DNA of 63,432 bases from Bacteroidia bacterium (GTDB lineage: Bacteria; Bacteroidota; Bacteroidia; Chitinophagales; Saprospiraceae), in NCBI GenBank assembly GCA_030430845.1, contig JAUIKE010000029.1, positions 1 to 63,432 of the forward strand. The letters are read 5' to 3'. The position numbers and the translations under genes are program-made. Shown here piece after piece: positions 7,846 to 19,000 of the stretch; position 1 is the first letter of the stretch; each line of letters starts with the position of its first letter. The notes under the pieces are model-generated. The model saw only the letters and a list, made by a program, of their open reading frames with translations, had not been told where the DNA came from and made no database searches.

Positions 7846-8733
7846 TTAATAAAATATTTCAACATTTTTTCGTTCCAGCGCCAAATCCAGCATGTCGTTC
7901 TTTTTCTCCTCCAATAATTTGGTCTTTCTTCTGTGAAGGATGACTTTTCGGGCTTGTCCCTGGATGAAACCTAAAGGAGCGATCTCCTTGGTATTCTTAA
8001 GTTCGAATAGTTTGAAAAAATACAAAAACTTATCATCCCTTAAGATAAAGTCCCTTTTTGACGAAACATTATTCACCGAAAGGGTGCCGGCCGGAAGTTC
8101 AATGGCAATATCCTCCACCCTTTGCCAGGTACTGTCTACCAGATGGTGGGCAACTGCACTAACGCTGACGAAATCTACCAGCTTTTTAAAGCTATCTTCA
8201 TTCTCGTGATCCTGCCACCAGGAGCGAAGCTGGCTTTCATTATCTACCGGTAAAGGTAATTTAATAAAATAGCATCTGGCAATGGGCGTTTCTAATTGAT
8301 ACTGCTCTTTATTGTCTTCATAAAACTGAAGCAACTCTTCCTGAGCAATGGTAGAGTCCATTAACTCCTGAACCAGTATTTGCTCGTAATTGTGCCGAAT
8401 CAAAGAAGCGCGGTAGTCCCTTACCAACTTGTCGATGTTCAAATCGTTGGGAATATTGCGCTCTGCTTCGTACAATAAAATGGCCTCCCGAACCCAGCGG
8501 TTGGTATAAGCCTGAATGATCAGACTGCTGTCCTGAGGGGTTGTTCCTTCCGGGAACATGCCGTCCAATTCAGATAAGTGCAAACTCTTATTGTGTACCC
8601 TTGCCAACAATATATCCTCTGTTTCTTCCTCTGCGGGTTGGCAAGCCAGCACACCGAGCAGTAGCACCAAACAAAGCGAAATGTTTAGCCAGGAAAGTTC
8701 TATAGTATGTGAAAAAATGCTTATTTGCTTCAT
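7846..8733 (-). CDS. Parvulin-like (SurA-type) lipoprotein
   Basis: A 295-residue protein with a lipoprotein signal ending in LLGVLAC (Cys about residue 31), so probably anchored in a membrane and facing the periplasm. The N-terminal part LLARVHNKSLHLSELDGMFPEG and the helical segment WVREAILLYEAERNIPNDLNIDKLVRDYRASLIRHNYEQ resemble the chaperone domain of SurA/PpiC proteins. The C-terminal half keeps only a weak PPIase-like fold, and I see no intact HILV-type active-site strand. It may therefore be a chaperone rather than an isomerase. It starts 16 nt after the end of the 8750-10720 parvulin gene, so the two are co-transcribed. Confidence 0.72.
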   Translation of the reverse strand: MKQISIFSHTIELSWLNISLCLVLLLGVLACQPAEEETEDILLARVHNKSLHLSELDGMFPEGTTPQDSSLIIQAYTNRWVREAILLYEAERNIPNDLNIDKLVRDYRASLIRHNYEQILVQELMDSTIAQEELLQFYEDNKEQYQLETPIARCYFIKLPLPVDNESQLRSWWQDHENEDSFKKLVDFVSVSAVAHHLVDSTWQRVEDIAIELPAGTLSVNNVSSKRDFILRDDKFLYFFKLFELKNTKEIAPLGFIQGQARKVILHRRKTKLLEEKKNDMLDLALERKNVEIFY

Positions 8734-8749
8734 GACCTGCTGCGCGCTT

Positions 8750-10720
8750 TTATTCTTTAATAAGCTTATTGAACTCTTTTTGTTTAATTTCTACTTTGTA
8801 TTTGCTCTTGAGGGATTTAACCCACTGCGTTTCTAAATGGTCCTGATATTCGGCAATAATATATCCTCTGGCCTCATCCAGGGTTTTGTTCCGTGCTGGA
8901 AGGATGTCCTCGATTTTTGTAAAATACACACCTCTGGAACGAGAAGTCTGCTTGACTTCGGACACTTCACCAGCCTTCCAGGGCATTTGGAAAAAGAGGT
9001 CATTCTTCTTTTTCTCTACGGTACGGTTTTCAGCCGTTACAATTGCTTTTTCTTCTGAGTTGAACTTGGCCAGCACTTCATCCGAGCTATGCCCTTTAGC
9101 AAAAGCCCGAATGGTTTCTACCTGTTCGGCTGCCTCAGGGATTACATTGTAGGTTACGGCTACGGCTCGCTCATCCCAGCGGAAATTATCTTTCACTCTT
9201 TCATGGAATACTTTTAAGCCGGCTGTATCCTGAGAGGCCTTGTCCCAGACTTCCATTTTAGTGGCTTCAAAAAGTAAGATTCCTTCTTCATATTCGCGCA
9301 TCAACATCTTGAACTCAGGATACTTTTTCTCCAACTGCTCCTCTTCGTATTTCATACAGCTCATGTCAATGAACTCCTGGTATAATTGATCCACCGCATC
9401 GGCGACGGCCGTGCCACGCCCCATTCGGATACGCTGGCGGGAAGCGCTGCCCAGGTAATCCGTAAAATCTCCCAAGCTAACCTTGAAGTCCTCTCCCAAT
9501 TGGAACAAAATCTTACTGGATTTCTCCTGGGGGGCTTTCCATTTGAAGGTCAAAAAAGTTTCTGGGAGCGTATCCACGAGAGCTTTTAAGACAGCCTGGT
9601 TTTCCTTGAGACCTGCTTCTTCCTTGATGCGAGCGATCATGGCCAGGCGAGCTTGTTCGTGGCGGGCGTCCCTTTTTATCTGTGTTTGTAAACGACTCTT
9701 TTCAATGGCATATGGTTGTATGGTCCGCCGACTAATCCGCTTAATAATATGCCATCCTACCTGAGTTTGTATCGGATTGCTGTAAGCATCGTTTTCTTTC
9801 AGGGCAAAGGCTGCATCTTCAAAGGCTGCCTGAAAGCGGTTGATCCCGAAAAATCCGATATAGCCTCCTTTGGAAGCGGTGCGTCCATCCTCAGAATATT
9901 CTTTAGCTAAAGCCTCAAAAGATGTACCAGACTGTAATTGTTGGTACAGGCTATCGATCAAGCTTTTTCCGCCATCTCCCGGATGCTTTTCAGATCTGAT
10001 TAGGATGTGGGCGGCTTCGAGTTCACCTCTGGCCGGCCGACGGCTGTGGACTTTTAGGATGTGATAGCCGGAATTCGTTCTGACCGGCTCAGACAATTCT
10101 CCGATCGGCAGGGTGTAGGCGGCAGTTTCCAGATTATAAAAGCCATTTGGGAAAAGTACATTGACAAAGCCGATATGCCCGCCGTTATTGGCCGCTGATT
10201 TGTCATCTGATAATGCTTTGGCGACTTCGCCAAAATCTTCGCCTTTCTCAACTCGTTTGCGGATGGCCAGCGCTTTATTATAAGCTTCCAGGGTGTCTTC
10301 CGGGGCAGCATTTTCTCCTACGATTACAAGAATGTGGCTAATCTCGACATCTTGTTTGGCACGCTCATAGGCCTCTTGCGTTAATTTTTCAGTGACCTCC
10401 TTATCGATCAGATAAGAATCGGCCAACTGTCGGCGGTATCCATCCAGTTCTTTTCTCAAAGATGGGATGGTGTCGAGTTGTAATTCTTTGGCTCTCTGCA
10501 CTTTCAACTTGAAGCGTACGTATAAATCGAGGTACTCTTCCAGCGACTTTTTGGAAAAATCCGCCTCTTTACCATTGGTCTTGGTATAGATATAATTAAA
10601 TTCCGAGACGTGCACGGGATGACCTGCTACTGTGAATAAAACGGGATCGTCGTTCTGGGCGACCAATCCGCTCATACTGCAAAAAACAAGCAGCAGCAAG
10701 GTTTGAATAGTTTTTTTCAT
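8750..10720 (-). CDS. Tandem parvulin (PpiC) peptidyl-prolyl cis-trans isomerase
   Basis: A 656-residue exported foldase. The signal peptide MKKTIQTLLLLVFCSMSGLVAQ is followed by an N-terminal helical domain (YLDLYVRFKLKVQRAKELQL). Two parvulin domains come next: one starts near residue 128 (ISHILVIVGE, GGHIGFVNVLFPNGF) and one near 235 (AAHILIRSEKHPG, KGGYIGFFGINRFQAAF). A long C-terminal region contains a further PPIase-like segment (VAVTYNVIPEAAEQVETIRAFA). In Bacteroidota such genes occur in sets and are thought to handle outer-membrane proteins. It is first of the three-gene foldase set and lies 52 nt after purD on the same strand. Confidence 0.88.
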   Translation of the reverse strand: MKKTIQTLLLLVFCSMSGLVAQNDDPVLFTVAGHPVHVSEFNYIYTKTNGKEADFSKKSLEEYLDLYVRFKLKVQRAKELQLDTIPSLRKELDGYRRQLADSYLIDKEVTEKLTQEAYERAKQDVEISHILVIVGENAAPEDTLEAYNKALAIRKRVEKGEDFGEVAKALSDDKSAANNGGHIGFVNVLFPNGFYNLETAAYTLPIGELSEPVRTNSGYHILKVHSRRPARGELEAAHILIRSEKHPGDGGKSLIDSLYQQLQSGTSFEALAKEYSEDGRTASKGGYIGFFGINRFQAAFEDAAFALKENDAYSNPIQTQVGWHIIKRISRRTIQPYAIEKSRLQTQIKRDARHEQARLAMIARIKEEAGLKENQAVLKALVDTLPETFLTFKWKAPQEKSSKILFQLGEDFKVSLGDFTDYLGSASRQRIRMGRGTAVADAVDQLYQEFIDMSCMKYEEEQLEKKYPEFKMLMREYEEGILLFEATKMEVWDKASQDTAGLKVFHERVKDNFRWDERAVAVTYNVIPEAAEQVETIRAFAKGHSSDEVLAKFNSEEKAIVTAENRTVEKKKNDLFFQMPWKAGEVSEVKQTSRSRGVYFTKIEDILPARNKTLDEARGYIIAEYQDHLETQWVKSLKSKYKVEIKQKEFNKLIKE

Positions 10721-10772
10721 TGGTCCTGTTTTTTAAGTTCTATTTTCATAGTTTTAATCATTCTACTATCAA

Positions 10773-12047
10773 TTACAGATCAAAACCGATATCCCTCCGG
10801 TAGTATTTTCCTTCAAACGTAATTTTTTCAATATTTTGGTAACTCTGCCGTAGTGCATCCTGGAAATTGTTCCCCAGGGAGGTGACGGCCAGTACCCTGC
10901 CGCCATTGCTTACAACTGATTCGCCGGCCTTTTTAGTGCCTGCGTGGAAAACCAGGCTGTCTGTCACCGTCTCCAGGCCTGTAATTTCTTTTCCTTTCTC
11001 ATAAGCTTCCGGATAGCCTCCGGATACCATAATCACAGCAGCGGCAGCTCTTTCATCCATCTGAACCTCTACGGTGGCCAACTGGCCGCTTTCCATGGCC
11101 TGGAAAATTTCCAGTATGTCATTCTTTAAACGAGGGAATACGACTTGCGTTTCAGGATCCCCCATCCTACAATTGTATTCAATCACCAAAGGATCGCCAT
11201 CTACCACGATCAGTCCGAAAAAAATAAAGCCTCTGTAAACAATTCCTTTTTCTCTCAACCCGTTAACGGTGGGCTGGATAATGGATTTTTCTACCTTGTC
11301 CATGAGCGCTTCGTCGACAAAAGAAACGGGAGAAACGGAGCCCATGCCGCCGGTGTTTAGCCCGGTATCCCCTTCACCGATCCGTTTGTAATCTTTCGCC
11401 TCAGGCAATACAACATAGTTTTCTCCGTCGGTCAATACAAATACTGAAAATTCAATTCCATCCAGAAATTGTTCTACCACGACTTTTTGCCCGGCCTTGC
11501 CGAACTTGCCGCCCAGCATTTCAAGGAAGGCCTCCTCTGCTTCTTCCTGACTTTGAGAGATGATTACTCCCTTTCCCGCTGCCAGGCCGTCCGCTTTGAG
11601 TACAACCGGGTAGGTATGCTGCCGGATATAGTCCAAGCCCTCTTCTTTATTATCATTCGTAAATTCCCGATAGGCAGCCGTAGGGATCAGCATGTCCTTC
11701 ATGAACTGTTTCGCAAAGGCTTTACTCCCTTCCAACTGAGCTGCTTCTTTGTTCGGGCCGATGATGGCGATGTTGCGCAGTTGCTTGTCTTTTTTGAAAA
11801 AATCAACAATTCCATCCACCAAGGGGGCCTCAGGCCCCACAATAACCAAATCTATGTTCTTGTCAAGTACCAATGCTTTTACCGCCTCAAAATCCGTCGG
11901 AGAAACCTCCACATTCGTTCCCAGTTCAGCTGTGCCTGCATTTCCCGGTGCAATATATAAATGGTCGCAGTGTCGGCTCTGGGTAATTTTCCAGGCAAAA
12001 GTGTGCTCCCGGCCACCGCTTCCAAGTAATAATATCTTCATATTCAC
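10773..12047 (-). CDS. purD: Phosphoribosylamine-glycine ligase (GAR synthetase)
   Basis: PurD joins glycine to phosphoribosylamine with ATP, the second step of purine synthesis. The N-terminus MKILLLGSGGREHTFAWKI has the family's GxGGREH motif, followed by APGNAG, the ATP-grasp segment PVVLKADGLAAGKGVIIS and the metal-site motif IEYNCRMGDPETQ. The length (424 residues) is normal. Two in-frame ATGs (12047 and 12041) are possible starts. A TATATTTG box at 12058-12065 means the leader is extremely short, so translation is nearly leaderless. Confidence 0.96.
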   Translation of the reverse strand: MNMKILLLGSGGREHTFAWKITQSRHCDHLYIAPGNAGTAELGTNVEVSPTDFEAVKALVLDKNIDLVIVGPEAPLVDGIVDFFKKDKQLRNIAIIGPNKEAAQLEGSKAFAKQFMKDMLIPTAAYREFTNDNKEEGLDYIRQHTYPVVLKADGLAAGKGVIISQSQEEAEEAFLEMLGGKFGKAGQKVVVEQFLDGIEFSVFVLTDGENYVVLPEAKDYKRIGEGDTGLNTGGMGSVSPVSFVDEALMDKVEKSIIQPTVNGLREKGIVYRGFIFFGLIVVDGDPLVIEYNCRMGDPETQVVFPRLKNDILEIFQAMESGQLATVEVQMDERAAAAVIMVSGGYPEAYEKGKEITGLETVTDSLVFHAGTKKAGESVVSNGGRVLAVTSLGNNFQDALRQSYQNIEKITFEGKYYRRDIGFDL

Positions 12048-12057
12048 GATTTTGGGG

Positions 12058-12065
12058 CAAATATA
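12058..12065 (-). promoter_or_regulatory. purD promoter -7 box TATATTTG
   Basis: A perfect match to TAnnTTTG on the minus strand, 11-18 nt before the purD start codon. It is separated by exactly 15 nt from the arm of the palindrome at 12081-12127. Confidence 0.65.
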
Positions 12066-12080
12066 AGAAAGTTTACTGCC

Positions 12081-12127
12081 GAAAGGAAGATAATCGGCCG
12101 CCAGCGGCGGCCGATTATCTTCCTTTC
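12081..12127. promoter_or_regulatory. Perfect palindrome between the divergent purD and ruvA promoters
   Basis: A perfect 22-bp stem with loop AGC and a GC-rich centre (CGGCCGCC). Both arms end in ATCTTCCTTTC, reading outward, and each end is followed after exactly 15 nt by a TAnnTTTG box: TATATTTG for purD and TAGCTTTG for ruvA. The arms therefore fall where the -33 element is expected for both genes. It may be a symmetric operator or shared upstream element (inference). Confidence 0.65.
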
Positions 12128-12142
12128 AATAAATTTATTTAC

Positions 12143-12150
12143 TAGCTTTG
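12143..12150 (+). promoter_or_regulatory. ruvA promoter -7 box TAGCTTTG
   Basis: A perfect TAnnTTTG match 24 nt before the ruvA ATG and 15 nt after the palindrome arm. Confidence 0.65.
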
Positions 12151-12174
12151 TAGGCATTTTGAAAAAACAGAACT

Positions 12175-12765
12175 ATGATTGCTTATCTAAAAGGGGAGAT
12201 CACCTTCAAAAGCCCGGGGGCCATAGTAGTGGAAGCAGCGGGAGTGGGCTATATGATCAACATCAGCCTGAATACCTACGCCAAAGTCGAATCTCAGGAA
12301 AAAATAAAAATTCTCACCTATTTCCATGTTAAGGAAGACAGCCAGACATTGTATGGTTTTGCGGATGCAGAAGAACGGAGCCTGTTTGTACATTTAATTT
12401 CCGTTTCGGGTATCGGTCCTGCAACTGCTCAGCAGATGCTATCGTCTTTAAAACCGGAAGAGATCCGCGGCGCCATTATCGGTGAAAATGTTGCCGCATT
12501 TAAGCAGGTGAAAGGGGTCGGACCCAAGACTGCCAAACGCCTGATCCTGGATCTGAAAGACAAATTATTGAAAGAGTCAGGGGCGGAGGCGTTAACAGTG
12601 GCTCCTGTAGACAATACAATGCGAGAGGAAGCGTTATCTGCTTTAGTTGCTTTAGGATTTAATAAAACCCAAGTCCAGAAAACATTGAATAAAGTAATTC
12701 GATCCGAAGCAACTTTTAATAATGTAGAGGAATTGGTGAAAATAACCTTGAAAGAACTATCCTAG
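12175..12765 (+). CDS. ruvA: Holliday junction branch migration protein RuvA
   Basis: RuvA binds the four-way junction and recruits the RuvB motor. All three domains are visible in 196 residues. The N-terminal OB fold begins MIAYLKGEITFKSPGAIVVE. The two helix-hairpin-helix motifs are LISVSGIGPATAQQMLSSL (near residue 72) and FKQVKGVGPKTAKRLILDLKDKL (near 105). The C-terminal RuvB-binding domain contains EEALSALVALGFNKTQVQKTL. The length is typical. It is divergent from purD across a symmetric palindrome. The stop codon TAG lies in a small 6-bp hairpin. Confidence 0.97.
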   Translation: MIAYLKGEITFKSPGAIVVEAAGVGYMINISLNTYAKVESQEKIKILTYFHVKEDSQTLYGFADAEERSLFVHLISVSGIGPATAQQMLSSLKPEEIRGAIIGENVAAFKQVKGVGPKTAKRLILDLKDKLLKESGAEALTVAPVDNTMREEALSALVALGFNKTQVQKTLNKVIRSEATFNNVEELVKITLKELS

Positions 12766-12795
12766 TTCCTTCTGCTATGAGAGAAATACCTCTGC

Positions 12796-12891
12796 CGTCC
12801 CAGAAGATGACCATATGCTGGGTTTTGCCATATTACCGATAGAACATTTGCCAGGCTGCGATCCGGTTTGTAGCTACCTGGGACTGTTTTT
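12796..12891 (+). terminator. Possible structured terminator downstream of ruvA
   Basis: GTCCCAG near 12797 can pair with CTGGGAC at 12878-12884, followed by TGTTTTTTATT. The loop is long and contains a smaller CCCAG/CTGGG pairing. It could be a terminator or a short structured RNA; the evidence is weak. Confidence 0.35.
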
Positions 12892-13005
12892 TATTAAAAC
12901 ACGTCTCCACTACTTCGGTTCACAGCAGCTAGTTAATTGAAACTTAAAAAAGATCATTTTTCGAAAAAAACATACAACAAGTTTGTTGAATCCCGTGATT
13001 GGACT

Positions 13006-16000
13006 ATGAAACAAATACTTTTACCTTTAACTATTGTTATCAGCCTCTTCGCCTTGCTCACCGCAATGGGGAATAACCGACTGAAAGATCCGTATGCTGT
13101 CAAATACGTTGTCAAAACACCTGCTGATACCATTGTTCTGGATACGGTTCCTCCTATCCAGGACCGTCAGGGAGATTTCCTGAATAACAAAAACCGCAAT
13201 CCTTTTGACCTGAAGGATCCGGGCGCCATCGAAAAATCCGTTGAGTATGATCCGGCCACCGGACAGTACGTCCTGACGGAAAAGATCGGCGAGGATTTTT
13301 TCCGGCCTCCTACCTATATGACCTTCGAAGAATATATGGAATATCGCAGGCAGGAAGAAGAACGCAATTATTTCAGACAATTAGCCGGCATCGGCGTTGA
13401 AGGAGAGGGGCAGGGCGGCCTGGATCCGCTGGCCAAGATCGATGTGGACCGAAGTCTGCTGGACCGATTATTCGGAGGTAATACCGTAGATATTCGCCCG
13501 CAGGGACAGATTGACCTGACTTTCGGCGTGGACTTTTCCCGGGTCGAAAACCCCATCCTGACCGAGCGGCAGCGCCGCCAAGGAGGTTTCGACTTCGATA
13601 TGAATATCCAAATGAGTGTAAACGGTAAGATCGGAGAAAAACTAAATCTGACCACTAACTATAATACCAACGCCACCTTCGATTTCGATAACCAAATTAA
13701 ACTGGATTATAATAGTGACCTCTTCGAGGACGATGCTATCCTGAAAAAGATTGAAGCGGGTAATGTGAGCCTCCCACTGCGAGGCAATCTGATCCAGGGC
13801 GCGCAGAGCTTGTTCGGGGTCAAGACCGAATTGCAGTTTGGGCATCTCCGACTAACGGCCATCGCCTCTCAGCAGAAATCTCAGCAGGAGAACATCAAGA
13901 TCGAAGGGGGAAGTCAGTTGACTGAATTTGAGGTCAAAGCCGATGAATACGACGAAAACCGACATTTCTTCCTGACCCACTACAACCGGGATAACTTTGA
14001 AGGAGCCCTGACTAACTTACCTCAGGTGCGGTCCTTATTCCGAATAGAAAACCTGGAAGTCTGGATTACCAATGACCGGAATGAGGTAGATAATGTACGG
14101 GACATCGTCGCTTTTGCCGACCTGGCTGAGGCCGACCCGGCCAAGCTGGTCAGCCCGGATAAGATCACCGTGCCCGGCTCACCTGTCAATCCTGATATTT
14201 CCAATAGAGCTTTACCGGATAACACCTCCAACGACTTGTACAGCCGCTTGCTGGCCGATGACGGCGTTCGCGAGATTGATCAGGCTGTTTCCACCCTGCA
14301 AGGGCCACAATTCGGCCTTCAGCAGGCCAGGGACTTTGAAAAGGTGAGCGCTCGTAAACTGAGCCCTCAGGAATATACTTTCCATCCCGAATTAGGATTT
14401 ATTTCTTTGAATGTGAATGTACAGCCTGATCAGGTAGTCGGGGTGGCCTTTACTTATTCTTATAACGGCCAAACCTACAAAGTAGGGGAATTATCCTACA
14501 ACCAGGAAAATACCAGTGCCGACTCGACTCTGAACGTTCTCTTCGTGAAAATGCTGAAGAGTACCACTCAAAGAACAGACGTTTCTACCTGGGATCTGAT
14601 GATGAAAAACGTTTATTCCATCGGCGCTTTCAATGTGAACCGTCAGGATTTTAAACTAGATATCTTCTACGAAGACCCAGGAAAAGGAGAAAAAAGGTTT
14701 CTGCCGGAAGGGCAGGGTATTATGGGAAAACCCTTATTGAGGGTATTCAACCTGGATATATTAAACGTACAAGGTGATCCGCAACCCGACGGAGTATTCG
14801 ATTATGTGCCGGGCATTACCATTAACCCGAGGAACGGCCGGGTAATGTTCCCTGTGCTAGAACCATTCGGTACGGCCCTGGCTGAACAGATCGTAGAGCC
14901 GGAGCTGGAGGATCAGTACGTCTATCAGGAATTGTATGACCTGACGCTCTTCCAGGCCCGGGAGTATCCGGAGAAGAATCGGTATGCTATTCGAGGTAGC
15001 TTCAAATCAGACGTCACCTCTGAGATCTCACTCGGGGCCTTTAATATTCCGCCGGGTTCAGTGCGCGTATCAGCGGGCGGGCAGATTTTGGTAGAGGATC
15101 GAGACTTTCAGGTCGATTACAATACAGGTAAGGTTCGAATTATCAACGATGCCATCCTGAATTCCGGGGTGCCGATCAATGTTTCTTTTGAAGACAATAC
15201 CCTTTTTGGCTTCCAGACAAAGACGATGGTAGGTTTGAGGGCCGATTACGAGATCGACAAGGATTTCAGCGTGGGAGGTACCTTTTTACAACTGTTTGAA
15301 CGACCGTTTACTCAGAAAGTAAACATCGGGGAAGACCCGATCAATAATAAGATCTATGGCTTTGACATGAACCTCAACCGGGAAACGCCTTTCCTGACCA
15401 AACTGGTCAATCTGATCCCAGGGATCAACACCAAGGCGCCTTCCAGTATTTCGGTTACGGGAGAAGCAGCCTTCCTGAAACCGGGGCACTCCAGAGCGAT
15501 TAACCAAAACAAAAAAGATAAAGGCGGGGTCGTTTACCTGGATGACTTTGAAGGTAGTGTAAGTGGTTTTGACATCACCCAGCCGGCAGCTAACTGGTTC
15601 ATCGCCAGTGTACCCCAGAATGACGACCAGAACAGCAACCCACTTTTCCCTGAATCACAATTGGTGAATGATGTGCGCTACGGAGCCAACCGGGCCCGGA
15701 TCAACTGGTACCGGATTGATCCGACCATTCGCCCGAGTAATGATCCCAACCCCTATACCAGTGAAGTGCCTCAGGATGAGGTGTTCCCTAATGTGATCCA
15801 GACTCCAGACCAGCCTCGATTCCGTACTTTTGATATCTCTTATTACCCAGATGAACGTGGACCTTATAACTTTGATATTCCTGGAGGATATCCAGGATAT
15901 ACAGCAGGGACAAGATTTATCGGCGATTCCCTCGTACTTGATGGAGATAGTACTCGCTGGGGAGGGATCATGAGGGCTTTAACAAATAACGACTTTCAGT

Positions 16001-19000
16001 CGGCCAATATTGAATTTCTTGAATTTTGGATGCTTAGTCCGTTCTTGGATGAAGAAGATCCGTTGAATCCTGCGGCTGACTTTGAGGAAAAAGAAGGAAC
16101 CCTGTATATCAACCTGGGGAATGTTTCGGAAGATATTTTACGCGACTCCCGGAAGTTCTTCGAGAACGGCCTTCCCGGCCCTGCGAACCCCAATAGAAGG
16201 GTAGACACTACCAATTGGTCGGTTGTGCCGATCGCTCAGCAGATCACTCGCGCTTTCGACAATGACGAAGAAACCCGTGCCCGGCAGGATGTAGGATATG
16301 ACGGCCTGGATAACGATGCAGAGCGCCGGCAATTTAGGGATTATATTTCGGCCATTGCTTCTTCCAATCCGGTAGCTGCCGATAAAATTGCGGCAGACCC
16401 CGCCAATGACGATTACAAATATTATCGGGATGACTTCGGCCAAAATGCTACAGTCAGAGATCGCTACCGCTTATACAATAACCCACAGGGGAACTCGCGC
16501 TCTAATGATGGTAGTGGCTTCGTTTCCTCCGCCACCAATGTTCCCGATGCTGAGGACCTTAACCGGGATAATACGTTAAATGAAACGGAAGCTTATTTTC
16601 AATACCAGATTGACCTGAGAGCTGACCCCGCTGATCCGAGAGAAATTGACCAGCGCATTACTCAATTTATTACCGACCGTCGGGTAAGTAATGACGGCCG
16701 CCGGATCTGGTATCGCTTTAGAGTTCCTTTGAATGGTCCAAACAAAAAGGCTGTAGGAGGTATCAGGGATTTCAGGTCTATCCGATTCATTAGAATGTAT
16801 ATGAGAGGTTTTCAAGCGCCTGTTACCCTCCGCTTTGCGCGTATCGAACTGGTGCGTAACCAGTGGCGTCGCTTCACACAGGAGTTATCTGACAACCCTG
16901 TTCAATGTGATCAGGCACCAGAGTTCGATGTGGATGCGGTAAATATTGAAGAAAACAGTGGCCGGGAGCCATTCAACTATGTTCTTCCTGAAGGAATTCA
17001 GCGGGAGCAGTCGTTGGGGGTATTCAACGCTTTGCAGAATGAGCAGTCGATCACGATGAAGGTCCAAAGCTTATGTGACGGCCAGGATGAGGCTATTTTC
17101 AAAAATATAGGCATGGATTGGCGGGTGTATGAACGCTTCAAAATGTTCGTGCACGCTGAGGAACTGAATGACCAACAACACGAGGATGGCGAACTGTCCT
17201 TGTTTGTAAGGATCGGTAGTGACTTCCGGAACAACTATTATGAATATGAGATTCCCCTTATCATGTCAGATCCCGATTTACTTCCGGGAAGTCCGAATGA
17301 TGTGGAGTATAAAAGGGAGGTATGGAAAACCGAAAACGAGTTTGATTTTGCCTTGTCTTTGTTAAAAGACGCCAAATTGGAGAGAAACAATCAGGGCTTT
17401 TCAACCGGAGAAGAATTTTTACAACTGGTAGATCCCGATAACCCCGAATTGTCGCATCGTATACGTGTGAAGGGAAATCCGAACCTTGGATTGGTGAAAA
17501 TTGCCATGGTGGGGGTCAGAAACCCTATCGGAGGGAATAGCGTACCAAGAGACGTTGAAGTTTGGATCAATGAGATGCGCCTGACCGGCCTGGATGAAAG
17601 AGGCGGTATGGCAGCCGTCGGTCGAGTGGACATGCAGCTGTCGGACTTTGGTAATGTGACTGTTGCGGGTAATTACAGCTCTATCGGATTTGGTGCACTG
17701 GATCAAAAAGTACAGGAACGGGCTCGTGAGCGCGTAACGGGTATTGACCTGGCTGCTAATTTAGAACTAGGTAAATTCTTCCCGGATGCCTGGGGGATCC
17801 GCCTACCGTTTTACGCACAATACTCCCGAAATGTGCGGACACCGGAGTTTGATCCCTACGATCTGGATATTAAGTTGAAAGATAAAATAAACAGTGAGGA
17901 AAGCGCTGCGGTGCGGGATTCAATTCGAGATATTTCGCAAGAAATAACGACCATCCGAAGTTTGAACTTCACCAACGTCCGGAAAGAACGATCGGGTGGC
18001 GGCCGGGGCGGCGGCACACAACCTAAGCCGGCTCCCTGGGATATCGAGAACTTCGGCCTGAACTTTTCTCAGTCTACCACCGAGCGGAGTGATCCGATCA
18101 TTGAATTCGACCGGGAGACCCGACGGACCATGGGACTGGATTATGGTTTTCAGCGTAGTGTGAAATATCTGGAGCCACTCAAGTTTTTAGGGGATGGCAA
18201 GCTGTTGGAAGTACTGACTTCGTTCAACTTTAATCCCCTGCCAAATTCCTTTACCTTTAGTACGGTACTGGACCGGCGCCTGGCCACGACGCGTTACCGC
18301 TTCACCGGCCTGGATGATCGTTTTAATACCTTCTTTAATAAAAGCTATACCTGGGGGCGCGATTACAATTTGCAATGGGATCTTGCCCGCTCTTTGAAAT
18401 TTACCTACAGCGCCGTGGTAGATGCTGTGGTGGACGAGCCCAATGAAAACCGGATCCTGGAAGATCCGAACATCCCCGACCCGGAGGCTTATCGCCGCGA
18501 TAGTATCTGGCAGAATATCAAGAATTTTGGACGGACGAAAAACTTCCGGCACAACCTCAATTTGAGTTATACGGTACCAACGCGCTATCTTCCACTAATG
18601 GATTGGGTACAGCTCAAGGGCCAATATCAGGCGGAATATGGCTGGACGGCGGCGGCCCTGAACGTAGACAGTTTAGGTAACGTCATCCAAAACAGACAAA
18701 CGCGCCAGGCCAATGCCGACCTGAATTTTGAAGGTTTGTATAATAAAATACCTTACCTGCAAAAGATCAATGGCCGGGGAAGTAGCCAAAGACCTAATTT
18801 AGGAGGGCGGCAGCCACAGCAAAGGCCTGATGCCAATCAGGAAGAAGAGCGAGATCGGGACCGCAGTGGGCCCGGTACGATTGAAAAAATACTTATCAGG
18901 CCCTTGCTGTCTTTAAGGCGAGCCCGATTTAACTTCCAGGAGTCCTTCTCTACGACCTTGCCGGGCTTTATGCCGCAGGCACGCTTGTTGGGTATGCAAA

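Noticed and set aside
11469..11960. Long open frame antisense to purD
   Set aside because: purD on the other strand is clearly real, and the antisense frame has no recognisable domain.
12796..12891. 6S RNA or other known small RNA downstream of ruvA
   Set aside because: Only one weak long-range stem and a T run are present; no known small-RNA consensus was recognised.
12937..13005. Longer sprA beginning at TTG 12937
   Set aside because: It would put 23 charged residues before an otherwise normal signal peptide starting at ATG 13006.
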